Program-made: the position numbers and the translations under genes
DNA from: a virus
Length of the DNA stretch: 61,718 nucleotides
Strand: one strand, 5' to 3'
IMG/VR virus record: IMGVR_UViG_3300025324_000012
Span: 1 to 61,718 of that record
Shown: positions 21,736 through 30,302 of the stretch, piece after piece
Layout: the number at the start of each line of letters is the position of its first letter
Numbering within the stretch: the stretch's first letter is position 1
The notes under the pieces: model-generated
Told to the model about the DNA's origin: nothing
What the model saw: only the letters and a program-made list of their open reading frames with translations
Databases searched by the model: none

Positions 21736-23750
21736 TCCTTATAGTCTCAGCCTGCCTCTGGCTGAAGGGACAGGGGAATACTATTACTATTCCTTTCAAT
21801 GGTGCTCCTCCGGCAGGTCCTAATCAATGTTCCTTTCTTATGCTTGCTAATGACATTCAAACTAACCCAGGTGCGTTTTATTTCTGTGATGGTTCTACAG
21901 GAACCTGGACTGCGTTAGGAGCTGGTGGGGGTTCTCCAGGCGGTTCAAATAATGCAGTTCAATATAGAATTAATGCTACCACTTTTGGTGGGGTAACACT
22001 AAACGCTACAGCGACAAATAAATTCCTTCGTCAGGTATCAAGCGGCGTGCCGACATTCGAGCAGCCTGCTTGCGCTGACCTGAGCGATTCCGGCACGGGA
22101 TGCTCGGGCGCGGCGGGCGGAGTAACCAGCGTCTTTGGGCGTACTGGCGCTGTCGTGGCTCAAGCCGCCGATTATGGTTTAGGATTGATCGGAAACCCCG
22201 CAGCGGGAACCACGTTCTCTTATGCGCTGAATCAGTCTTCCACCTGGGTGATGCAAGGGTCTGGGCGCTTTACGGTTCGTGGAACTCCATTGCAACTTGG
22301 GGACGTTGGCGGCGTAAGCGGCATATTAGACTTCTTTGGCACCACTAGTGGAAACGCTCAGATTGGTGTAGCAGATGTTGCAGGAACGCCGAACAGGATT
22401 AACCTGCCAACGCTCACAGCGGGCGCTGGAGAGTGCCTGAAAAGCGATGGTGGGAGTCCGCAAGCCCTGTCGTGGGGGGCTTGCGGCGCTGGTGGTGGTA
22501 CGACGGTCACTGTAGGTGGAGCAGGACGCAGTTCTACTATCAACCTAAGCGACTCAACTCCAGCCGCTGCCGGAGGCGGGATCAACGTCAAGTGGCAAGC
22601 GGACAGCGCCAACCCAGATCAGGTGTCGGCCTACTTGCCCGTGAGTAGCTACGCAGCGGCAAAAACATCGGCTACTTCATGGACAATCACGGGCGCGACT
22701 CATGGTTTGGCGACCTGCGACCTGATCGTCTACTTGACCAAGGATAACGGGACCCTACGGGAGCAGATCTTCCCCGACAAAATCAGTTGCGAGACGGCGG
22801 CGGGCGGAACTCAGTATGACGTAGTGGTGACCTGGACCAGCGCCCAGGCAGGAAACATCGTGCTGGTCAAGAACGGCGGCGCGGGAGCGAACGTCGGCAC
22901 AGTGACCAGCATCGCCACAACTTCCCCAATTACCGGAGGGACAATCACCAGCACTGGAACGATTGCCTGTGCTACTTGCGTCACTTCAGCAGCTTCTTTG
23001 ACTAGTGGTCAGCTTGTGGCCGGAGCCGGAGGCCAAGCGGCGGCGGTGACCAATCTGACTGGAGATGTGACTACTTCTGGAGGGGTAGCCACGGCGGTGG
23101 TCAATTTGCCGGATGGAGTCACTCAAGCCGGGCACCTTTTGGTAACGAACATGGCTGCTCCTACTTCCCCAGCAGCCGGAAAGATCAAGGTCTTCAGCGA
23201 TTCTACCAACCTGATCCTCTCCAGCAAGAATCCTTCGGGGGTTGTGAGCAACACTGTGGTGCCGGATGCTGGGGCTGCCAATAACTTTCTGACAGCGATC
23301 TCTGCGAGCGGCGTGATCAGTAAAGCGCAACCAGCGTTCAGTAATTTAAGTGGGTCAGCGACCACGGCGCAACTTCCAGCGAACTCGCTGGTAAGCGCGT
23401 TTGGATGCTCCTTCGATGGGGCTGGAAGCACGCTGACTGTGGGCAGTAAGTGCTACCTGACGATGCCTCCAGCCTGCACCATCGTGGCCTGGGACATTCA
23501 GGCAACTGGATCTTCACCTACGATCACGTTCGACATTTGGAAGCTGGCAACGGGCGGAACCGCTCTCCCGACAGTGGCGAATACGATCATGGGCACCAAG
23601 CCCGCACTGGCAAGCGGAAACGCGGTGCACTCAACGACTCTGACTGGGTGGACTACATCCGTGGCGGCGCACGACCGGATTGCCATCAACATTGATGCTG
23701 TGACGGTTGCGACGTGGGCCGAAATCACGGTGACTTGCAACAAGACATGA
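21711..23750 (+). CDS. Fibre-like protein with signal peptide/lipobox (679 aa)
   Basis: The N-terminus MRKITYTLVLIVSAC is a perfect short export signal, and VSAC fits a lipobox. The body is beta-rich, with TSVFGRTGAVVAQAADYG and many Gly/Thr/Ala repeats (SITGGTITSTGTIACATC type) that occur in tail-fibre-like proteins of environmental phages. From about 22030 the DNA becomes much more GC-rich, so residues about 105 onward look like an imported module. The start overlaps the previous gene by 25 bases. It may be a receptor-binding fibre or an exported adhesin. Confidence 0.7.
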   Translation: MRKITYTLVLIVSACLWLKGQGNTITIPFNGAPPAGPNQCSFLMLANDIQTNPGAFYFCDGSTGTWTALGAGGGSPGGSNNAVQYRINATTFGGVTLNATATNKFLRQVSSGVPTFEQPACADLSDSGTGCSGAAGGVTSVFGRTGAVVAQAADYGLGLIGNPAAGTTFSYALNQSSTWVMQGSGRFTVRGTPLQLGDVGGVSGILDFFGTTSGNAQIGVADVAGTPNRINLPTLTAGAGECLKSDGGSPQALSWGACGAGGGTTVTVGGAGRSSTINLSDSTPAAAGGGINVKWQADSANPDQVSAYLPVSSYAAAKTSATSWTITGATHGLATCDLIVYLTKDNGTLREQIFPDKISCETAAGGTQYDVVVTWTSAQAGNIVLVKNGGAGANVGTVTSIATTSPITGGTITSTGTIACATCVTSAASLTSGQLVAGAGGQAAAVTNLTGDVTTSGGVATAVVNLPDGVTQAGHLLVTNMAAPTSPAAGKIKVFSDSTNLILSSKNPSGVVSNTVVPDAGAANNFLTAISASGVISKAQPAFSNLSGSATTAQLPANSLVSAFGCSFDGAGSTLTVGSKCYLTMPPACTIVAWDIQATGSSPTITFDIWKLATGGTALPTVANTIMGTKPALASGNAVHSTTLTGWTTSVAAHDRIAINIDAVTVATWAEITVTCNKT

Positions 23751-24493
23751 CGCCTGCGACCATGCCGAAGCGTCCGTGGAATGATCACCAGATCTACGCT
23801 CTATTGGCGGGCGCGTTGCTGTTCTGGGCGGCGTTGCTGTGGGCCACTTCCACGATCTATACCCAGCCGTTTTCCGCTGGTCATGGCTGGACCTACACGC
23901 AGGTATCCTGCGGCGGCACATGCAGCCAGGACATGGCTCATGCGGCTGACGGGAATCCCGCGCCGTCCATCTTGGCTAAGCTGGTCGGCAAGAACAAAAC
24001 CAGCGTAGGATACGCTAGCAAAAGTTACGCCTGGACAGCCCTCGGAGTTCCAGCAGGCGAGAATGTTTCGACGGTGGACGGGGCCTGGGACGCCAAGCAG
24101 ACTCACACCACCGGGAATTGCAGCACCAGCGCCACGATGGGGATGCAGTTATATGACAGCGGCAACACGGTCCAAATTACTACTTCCGCCGTCGAGCCAA
24201 ACCTGGACGTGAGCGGCAACACTTCGTGGACAACTAGGGATGGGGCAGGGGCCATCGCTGTAACGGGAACCTACGCGCCTGCGGCTACGACGATTACTTT
24301 GCGGCTGAACATGAATCCGGCGACTACCAACGTCACCAACGCCGATTGCGAGACCCTGGGCGACAACTACAAGCTCACCATCGTGTCAGCGGCGGGCAGC
24401 GTGATCCGCAAAAAACTCATTCTCGTCTGGGTTCCCGTCCAAGATAGGCCGCAACCCCTCGGTGCAAGCGCGGTTAAGGTGATTATTCAATGA
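23747..24493 (+). CDS. Membrane-anchored beta-rich protein (248 aa)
   Basis: The start at 23747 overlaps the previous stop (ATGA); the frame extends upstream to 23714 but without a site. A transmembrane helix follows a basic N-terminus (IYALLAGALLFWAALLWAT). The rest is Thr/Asn/Gly-rich and beta-like, with paired cysteines (CGGTC, NCSTS) suggesting disulfides formed after export. It lies inside the GC-rich fibre island. The function is unknown. Confidence 0.65.
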   Translation: MTPATMPKRPWNDHQIYALLAGALLFWAALLWATSTIYTQPFSAGHGWTYTQVSCGGTCSQDMAHAADGNPAPSILAKLVGKNKTSVGYASKSYAWTALGVPAGENVSTVDGAWDAKQTHTTGNCSTSATMGMQLYDSGNTVQITTSAVEPNLDVSGNTSWTTRDGAGAIAVTGTYAPAATTITLRLNMNPATTNVTNADCETLGDNYKLTIVSAAGSVIRKKLILVWVPVQDRPQPLGASAVKVIIQ

Positions 24494-25251
24494 AAAACAA
24501 ATTGGTCTTTTTTGGGTTCCTGATGCTCGCACTTGCGGGAATTTTGATGACTCAGACTACACGTAACGGCGTAGCCTACTGGACGACATACACCGACATC
24601 TTAAAAATCGCCGCACCAAGCAATCCTGCCAGCGGAGATATCCGCCTCTATGCCAACTCGACCAGTGGCAATCTGGCTTGTCTAACCAGTTCAGGAGCCA
24701 GCTGTCTGCCTGCTGCGGGGACAATTACAGACAACGTCTGGATTCCAATGGCCTTTTCCCTAGACGGGAACGGTGGGCGAATTTCCTCTGGGGCATTCGG
24801 AAGTTCTGGCGCTCCAAGCTCCATCAGCGCAACCTCAGTAGCTTCCATTGGTTACACCGAGCAGTTCTTCGTGGATGCAGCCGATACCTATGCCTATTTT
24901 ATGTACCGGACGCACGACACCTGGACTGCAACACTGACTGTGGAAATTGAAGGTCGTTCAGGAAGCGCCGCCGCCAACAATGCAACCCTATCAGTTTCAA
25001 CATGGTGCCCTGCTATTGGAGTGGAGTTAAACCCGTCAAGTTTTAATACTGCAACCACGGGGGAGATGGCCCTTTCTGGAACTTCCCCTCAGAGGGCCAC
25101 TCCACTGGTTCTTAGTTCTATTGATGTGACTGGATGCGTTGGAGGCGAACTCATGTTCTTGAAAGTTGGTCGCGTTGGTACCGGAGGTAGCGACAATTAT
25201 GCAGGGACAATGGCCTTGCTGGGCTTTACTTTGAAGGTGACTCACAATTAG
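24490..25251 (+). CDS. Fibre-like protein with N-terminal signal/anchor (253 aa)
   Basis: Begins MKNKLVFFGFLMLALAGILM, a signal peptide or anchor. The body is a beta-rich domain with four spaced cysteines (LACLTSSGASC, WCPAIG, TGCVGG). The ATG overlaps the previous stop (ATGA). As the third consecutive product with an export signal, it likely works with its two neighbours. The GC-rich composition ends soon after it. Confidence 0.65.
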   Translation: MKNKLVFFGFLMLALAGILMTQTTRNGVAYWTTYTDILKIAAPSNPASGDIRLYANSTSGNLACLTSSGASCLPAAGTITDNVWIPMAFSLDGNGGRISSGAFGSSGAPSSISATSVASIGYTEQFFVDAADTYAYFMYRTHDTWTATLTVEIEGRSGSAAANNATLSVSTWCPAIGVELNPSSFNTATTGEMALSGTSPQRATPLVLSSIDVTGCVGGELMFLKVGRVGTGGSDNYAGTMALLGFTLKVTHN

Positions 25252-25264
25252 TGACGGTGATCCA

Positions 25265-25429
25265 ATGAGACGAAACGAACAAACCTCGGAACGCATGGGA
25301 CGGCTGGCGGCGAAGATTCTCCGTGACCACAAGCGTAGTAAGGATGAGCGCAGGCTGGCCGCATCAGTCCTGACACAACGTCCCAATAAAAAGAAAAAAG
25401 ATCGGAAGAAAAGAATTAAATCTTCCTGA
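25265..25429 (+). CDS. Small highly basic protein (54 aa)
   Basis: Encodes MRRNEQTSERMGRLAAKILR and a Lys/Arg-rich tail (NKKKKDRKKR). A GGTGAT site precedes it. It could bind nucleic acid or neutralise packaged DNA, but no family is known. Confidence 0.55.
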   Translation: MRRNEQTSERMGRLAAKILRDHKRSKDERRLAASVLTQRPNKKKKDRKKRIKSS

Positions 25430-25457
25430 TGAGTAAACAAATAAGAGAGGAGGAAAA

Positions 25458-25571
25458 ATGAAATACGGTTCTAAGTCAGGTGTAAAGCCTGGATATGGAT
25501 CTAAAGCAAAACCTGCTAAGAGCAAGGGCATGGTCGCTACTCCTGCTGTAGCAGTAAAGAAGGGTAAATGA
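25458..25571 (+). CDS. Very small Lys/Gly-rich protein (37 aa)
   Basis: AGAGAGGAGGAAAA is an excellent ribosome site. The product, MKYGSKSGVKPGYGSKAKPA and on, is basic and low-complexity, like small virion or DNA-condensing peptides. Its stop overlaps the next start (ATGA). Confidence 0.6.
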   Translation: MKYGSKSGVKPGYGSKAKPAKSKGMVATPAVAVKKGK

Positions 25572-25930
25572 CTTCATCAACTCCAACACGGTCTGGAGCT
25601 ATTCTTGATTCTCCGCCTCCTGCGGCTGGTAGGAAGTCAACCAGCCTAATGGAGATGGAGAGCGAGAGGGATACACCTCCATCCCCGCAGGCAGCAGTAA
25701 TGCTTGGAATGAATATGGTGGAGCAAGGTTCCAGACTAATTTCTATGTCATTGCCACAGATTGCGCCTGCAATGCAGCAGCTAATTACGCAATTGAGGGA
25801 CGTACTTCCAAGGGCAATGGCTGAATCACCAACTGGTGCTCCTATAGGAGGACAAGTTGGGGGGCCTGCTGCTGTAATACCACCACCAGGTGGAGGAATG
25901 CCTTCTGGTGGAGGAATGCCAGCAGCATAA
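25568..25930 (+). CDS. Hypothetical Pro/Gly-rich protein (120 aa)
   Basis: A Pro/Ser-rich N-terminus, a helical centre (EQGSRLISMSLPQIAPAMQQ) and a Gly/Pro/Met-rich C-terminus. It lies just upstream of the scaffold gene, so it may be a head-assembly or minor capsid protein. There is no family match. Confidence 0.6.
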   Translation: MTSSTPTRSGAILDSPPPAAGRKSTSLMEMESERDTPPSPQAAVMLGMNMVEQGSRLISMSLPQIAPAMQQLITQLRDVLPRAMAESPTGAPIGGQVGGPAAVIPPPGGGMPSGGGMPAA

Positions 25931-25979
25931 CAATCCTTCGACCAGGAAGTAAATACTTCTGGCGGACGAAAGGGAAATA

Positions 25980-26783
25980 ATGACACGCGAACAAGCAAGG
26001 ACGTACTTTAAGGAACTGGCGCAGAGGGGTGGAGTGGAAGAGAAAGAAATATCATCCATTCTGCAGGTTCTTGACGACGATAAAATGGGCAAACTATTCC
26101 TGGACGGTTTTGTTCCAAGACCTGAATATTCAAGTGCTTTGGATGCTAAGGTTAAGGAAGCAGAAGCCGCACGTGCAGAAGAAAAACGCATTAGGGATTG
26201 GCATGAGAAGGAAGGGAAACCTGCCTATGAAGCTAATCTCAAAGGTGTTGAGCGTCTTCGCAAGTATGAGGCACGCTTTGGCGATCTTGACGAGGAATCC
26301 ACTACCGAAGAAAAACGACGGGCCGCTGAGGGTAGTGGTCTGTCGATGAAACAAGTAGAGGAATACTTCGACAAGAAGATGCGTGAGCAGGGTCAGGCTT
26401 ATGTTAACTTGACCAAAACTGCCGTGAAAATCTCCCAGGATTACGGCCGGCGTTTCAACAAGAACCTTGATGTTGATGCGCTGGAGAAGTTTGCCATTGA
26501 TAAAGGACTGCCGCTGGATATGGCTTACCAGGAATTCATTAGACCTGAGGCTGAGGCTCAGACGACTGAACAATGGGAAGCTAAAATTAAGGCGGCCAGG
26601 GAAGAAGGTGCTAAAGACTATGCGTCCAAGCACAAACTCCCTGCAACATCAGGCCCAAGGGAACCGCATCCTATCTTCGATCATACTGAGCCAAAAGAAG
26701 GCGCAAATGATGGTGCAGGACGAGATGCATTCCTAGAAGGCTGGAATGAAGTGGCTGATGGTATTGTAGCACAAAACAAGTAG
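25980..26783 (+). CDS. Putative scaffolding protein (267 aa)
   Basis: A highly charged, almost entirely helical protein with coiled-coil stretches (AKVKEAEAARAEEKRIRDW; EERLRKYEARFGDLDEE region) and an acidic tail. It sits immediately before the major capsid gene, which is the usual place of the scaffold. Sequence composition and position support the call; there is no signature motif. Confidence 0.75.
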   Translation: MTREQARTYFKELAQRGGVEEKEISSILQVLDDDKMGKLFLDGFVPRPEYSSALDAKVKEAEAARAEEKRIRDWHEKEGKPAYEANLKGVERLRKYEARFGDLDEESTTEEKRRAAEGSGLSMKQVEEYFDKKMREQGQAYVNLTKTAVKISQDYGRRFNKNLDVDALEKFAIDKGLPLDMAYQEFIRPEAEAQTTEQWEAKIKAAREEGAKDYASKHKLPATSGPREPHPIFDHTEPKEGANDGAGRDAFLEGWNEVADGIVAQNK

Positions 26784-26839
26784 GCTGGCGGATTTTGATT
26801 AGTCAAGAGACGTCAGTCTAAATCTAACGAAAGGACAAC

Positions 26840-27958
26840 ATGGCAGAACTCAATCAGATTGACGTTTCTACAAAACGTTATATTCGCAATACGCCAAAAC
26901 TGGTGGATATGATTTTCCAGCAGGGCGTACTTGCGTCTTACGCTAAGCAAAATGTTCGTGAAGACTACGATGGTGGGCGATTTATCCAGGAGAACTTCTG
27001 GTACGGTGCATCCGTTGGGGGCTTCTACAACAAGGGGAAGGAATTCAACATCACTGAAAAGCAGCTGGAACAAGGCTGTCAATTCTTGCCCAAATTCCTT
27101 GAAGTGAATATCACGCTTGCCAAAGAAGATATTCAAGTAATCAACAAGGGACCGAATGCTGCTTTTAAGCTCATTGAGAGCCGCACGCAGAATGCTTACA
27201 TCACAGCAGGTGCGTTTCTCGAACTTGCTATGTATCTCAATGGCCAACGTGCTGGATTTACTCCAATGTTCAATGGTCTTGCGGAAGCCCTGAATGACAA
27301 TACGACCGTATCATGGGATAACAATCTTTATGCCACCTATGGTACTATCACTCGCGGTGGTACTACAGGAACAGCACTGAATAGTGTTCCTACTAACGTT
27401 GGTGGAACACTTCTCTATCCGACGTTGGAAGAAACCTATGGTCGGGCGTATTTTGGGCCTGACCCGTTTGAACCTAATCTTGGTGTGACGACTGTAATTG
27501 GCGCGTCTATCATCAAGAATAAGTTCCAAACCCAACAGCGTTTTAATGATACGCAAGTAATGGTTGCTGGCTTCAACTTCCGTGGTATGAAGTTCAACGG
27601 AGCCACTATTGTTGCTTCTCGTTACTGCCCTGGCTCTTACCTGTTCGGTTCTAGTGGTACTGCAGATCCTACGGCAGTATCATTTATGACTGAAGTTTCA
27701 GATGGAGCGCTAGTGGCATATCCTGCCCCTGTTGGTGGTTATCCAGCTGCTGGAACCAATTGGGAGACGCTGTTCTGGATCAATGCTCGCAAACCGTTTA
27801 TGAACTTCTACGTGTCCGACGACCCAGAATATGGTTTTGGGTTCACCGGATTTAAGCCCGCTCAGGGCAATACCAAGGTTGCTGGTCAGGTATTGTATTC
27901 TGGTGCAACAACTTTTGCACCTCGCTACCACCAACAGCTGTACAACATTACTGGTTAA
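26840..27958 (+). CDS. Major capsid protein (372 aa)
   Basis: The sequence begins MAELNQIDVSTKRYIRNTPKL and contains FIQENFWYGASVGGFYNKG, a pattern seen in major capsid proteins of short-tailed phages. Length of 372, a mixed alpha/beta composition with a C-terminal beta-rich P-domain-like part and position behind the scaffold fit the HK97-type fold. GAAAGGACAAC gives a good ribosome site. Confidence 0.85.
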   Translation: MAELNQIDVSTKRYIRNTPKLVDMIFQQGVLASYAKQNVREDYDGGRFIQENFWYGASVGGFYNKGKEFNITEKQLEQGCQFLPKFLEVNITLAKEDIQVINKGPNAAFKLIESRTQNAYITAGAFLELAMYLNGQRAGFTPMFNGLAEALNDNTTVSWDNNLYATYGTITRGGTTGTALNSVPTNVGGTLLYPTLEETYGRAYFGPDPFEPNLGVTTVIGASIIKNKFQTQQRFNDTQVMVAGFNFRGMKFNGATIVASRYCPGSYLFGSSGTADPTAVSFMTEVSDGALVAYPAPVGGYPAAGTNWETLFWINARKPFMNFYVSDDPEYGFGFTGFKPAQGNTKVAGQVLYSGATTFAPRYHQQLYNITG

Positions 27959-27969
27959 GGGGGAAAACT

Positions 27970-28551
27970 ATGGGACAAAATAGACGACCCGCAAATACCA
28001 TCTACGTTGTATCGGGTAATCCTGATACAGTTAACGTTTCCCCCACAGACTGGACCAGCCTTGGTTATCGTCAGGGGGAATTAGGTCAAATCTTTGAGGA
28101 TCGGGGAAGGCAATACCAAGTCGTACAACTCGACTCTGGTGTTACGTCTGCCACCACAGGTGGAGTCGTAGCCGCAAATGATTTGGCTTTCTGGAAAGAT
28201 CGTGCCACCTACAGAGTAACCAAAGATCCTAACCAAGCCATTGGTGGACTAACTGGTTTCTACAATGAAGTCGCTGGGGTCTTTCGGACAGCAGTAACAC
28301 CTAACCTGACCGATGTTCTTGGTATTGGTCAAGTATGCTGCATTCTCCAGTCTGGTAGGAATATCCCTGTTAAGACCACAGGTACTCCTGCTATTGGTGA
28401 TCATGCCAGGGCCAACCAATCTACTCCTGTTGCAGACGTTGATAATACTCTTGGAACGACTGCCTGCCCTACTCAAAGGCTTGGTACATTTACAAGCACT
28501 ATCGTGGGCGGATTCTGCAACGTCGACCTGGACATTCCAGGCATCACGTAA
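27970..28551 (+). CDS. Head decoration/stabilisation-like protein (193 aa)
   Basis: Directly follows the capsid gene. It is beta-rich (LGYRQGELGQIFEDRGRQYQ; CILQSGRNIPVKTTG) without transmembrane or enzymatic motifs. Many phages have a decoration or cement protein in this place. This is inferred from position and composition. Confidence 0.6.
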   Translation: MGQNRRPANTIYVVSGNPDTVNVSPTDWTSLGYRQGELGQIFEDRGRQYQVVQLDSGVTSATTGGVVAANDLAFWKDRATYRVTKDPNQAIGGLTGFYNEVAGVFRTAVTPNLTDVLGIGQVCCILQSGRNIPVKTTGTPAIGDHARANQSTPVADVDNTLGTTACPTQRLGTFTSTIVGGFCNVDLDIPGIT

Positions 28552-28561
28552 GGAGGCATAG

Positions 28562-28810
28562 ATGGCAGCAGCTACTGTTACTGGTTCTCAGCAGGTGTCG
28601 GTTCAGGGTGATGTCGAGTATATTGGAGCCAATTCCATTGCTTTCGCTGCAAACGGCGATACATGGGATACAGGTCTTGCAGTTATATTCGAGATCGGTC
28701 TAACACCAACAGTCAATACCGCTTTTGGATTTACGGTCTCTGGCGGAGTCATTACTCTTGTCTCTGGTGGAGCACTAACATTCAGGGGTGGTGTAAGAGG
28801 TAAATTCTAA
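28562..28810 (+). CDS. Small beta-rich structural protein (82 aa)
   Basis: Contains GDVEYIGANSIAFAANGDTWDTGL and a Gly-rich C-terminus, probably a single beta-sandwich. AAGGAGG precedes its start. A virion accessory is likely. Confidence 0.6.
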   Translation: MAAATVTGSQQVSVQGDVEYIGANSIAFAANGDTWDTGLAVIFEIGLTPTVNTAFGFTVSGGVITLVSGGALTFRGGVRGKF

Positions 28811-28812
28811 CA

Positions 28813-30039
28813 ATGCTCGATACCTACACATCAATTTACAATAAGCTGAACCTTCGTTGCCCAGCTGCAAGCTCATTGCTGTGTAGGGATTGGGTATCAA
28901 ACGCATTTCGTCAAATTGCAGAGCGCAGGCGGTGGAGTTGGAAAATCAAATTCGGCCAGTTCATACTGCCTGCGCTTTACAATACGGGCACTGTCACTGT
29001 TACTAGAAATTCCACCACGGTGACAGGGGTTAGCACCGTGTGGGACAATACGATGGTTGGCAGGCAATTTAGATTGGGCACCTCGCCAATCTATACCATT
29101 GCACAAGTTAATTCTGCTACGTCGTTAGATTTAGACCTGGTATGGGGGCCGGCTACACAGAGTGGAGTAGGTTATTCGATCTATCAGGCTTATGTTACTC
29201 CACCAACTGACTTTCATTCGTTGATTTGTGTGTGGGATCCAAATTATAATTGGCAACTATGGTTGAATGTTACTCAGGATGAGATTAATGCCTGGGACGC
29301 ACAAAGGTCGAACGTAGGAACTCCTTATTTAGTAGCTTCTCGTGATTATAGTACCACGTATGCGGGGACAGTTAAATCCGCGCTGCAAGTAGTAGGTACT
29401 GGTCCTAATCCTGTTGCTACTAGTCAAGGAAATGGATATACCGGAGCGGTAAGTGGCGTGTTTACGGTAGAAGTTACTCTTGGAGGAATTTCTGGAACAG
29501 CTGAATTTAAGTGGAAGAAAGATTCTGGCTCATACCTGACTGGAATAGTAACTGATACAGCCGCTCAAGACCTACAAGACGGCGTGGCTGTTTACTGGCC
29601 TGATACTGTTACATATGTGGCTGGAGACGTATTTATCGTTCAGGCTGAGGCTATTATGCAGGGTGGATTGCCAAGATTTGAATTGTGGCCACACCAGCAG
29701 AGTGCTTATGTTTATCCATTTTTGTATGAAGCGCGTCCATCTGATCTAGAAGATACTGGGGCAAATCTTCCGCGTTATATTCGAGGTGACGTATTACTGG
29801 AAATGGCATTGGCTAATGCTGCACGGTGGCCAGGACCCTCGCAAGATAAACCGAATCCGTATTTCAATTCAAGTTTGGCCCTACAGCATGATAAAAGATC
29901 AGAATTTATGATTGCAGAATTGGAAAGGCAAGACGACGAGACTTATGAGAGGGACGCAAAATATCAAATAGTTTCTGCTTTACCTTTTGCTCCTTTTCCA
30001 TTCGGAGACAGCAATTGGATGCAAAGACATGATTTTTAG
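28813..30039 (+). CDS. Head-tail adaptor/tail tubular protein 1 (408 aa)
   Basis: The N-terminus (SIYNKLNLRCPAASSLLCRDWVSNAFRQIAERRRWSW) matches adaptor proteins of short-tailed phages. It is followed by an inserted beta-sandwich with TGTVTVTRNSTTVTGVSTVW and IYTIAQVNSATSLDLD, a module frequent in phage structural proteins. The C-terminal part returns to helices (RSEFMIAELERQDDE). It probably binds below the portal ring. Confidence 0.7.
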   Translation: MLDTYTSIYNKLNLRCPAASSLLCRDWVSNAFRQIAERRRWSWKIKFGQFILPALYNTGTVTVTRNSTTVTGVSTVWDNTMVGRQFRLGTSPIYTIAQVNSATSLDLDLVWGPATQSGVGYSIYQAYVTPPTDFHSLICVWDPNYNWQLWLNVTQDEINAWDAQRSNVGTPYLVASRDYSTTYAGTVKSALQVVGTGPNPVATSQGNGYTGAVSGVFTVEVTLGGISGTAEFKWKKDSGSYLTGIVTDTAAQDLQDGVAVYWPDTVTYVAGDVFIVQAEAIMQGGLPRFELWPHQQSAYVYPFLYEARPSDLEDTGANLPRYIRGDVLLEMALANAARWPGPSQDKPNPYFNSSLALQHDKRSEFMIAELERQDDETYERDAKYQIVSALPFAPFPFGDSNWMQRHDF

Positions 30040-30068
30040 CAGTTAAATCGTTCGACAGGAGAACAAAT

Positions 30069-30293
30069 ATGGCCGATAAGAATTTTGTAAGCACACCAGC
30101 AGATTGCATGGCAGAACCAAAGACTAAGGGTGGTCCTGGCGATTACAATGGTGAACCTGGACCTCAATACCAAAAGCGTACGATGGGACCTAACAGTGTT
30201 CCTGAGAAAACTTATGAGTCTTGGGACCTAAAGGCAGATAGTTCTACGGGAACTTTCGTGAGTACACCATCTAAACCTCCATTTGGTAAATAG
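30069..30293 (+). CDS. Small hypothetical protein (74 aa)
   Basis: Pro/Gly/Lys-rich with repeated FVSTP segments (residues 6-10 and 63-67), probably unstructured. AGGAGAAC precedes the start. It may be a linker or packaging peptide. Confidence 0.6.
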   Translation: MADKNFVSTPADCMAEPKTKGGPGDYNGEPGPQYQKRTMGPNSVPEKTYESWDLKADSSTGTFVSTPSKPPFGK

Positions 30294-30302
30294 GAGAAGC
30301 CT

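Noticed and set aside
22358-24106. Long minus-strand frames opposite the fibre genes
   Set aside because: GC-rich DNA gives open antisense frames; the plus-strand proteins have beta-rich repeats and proper starts.
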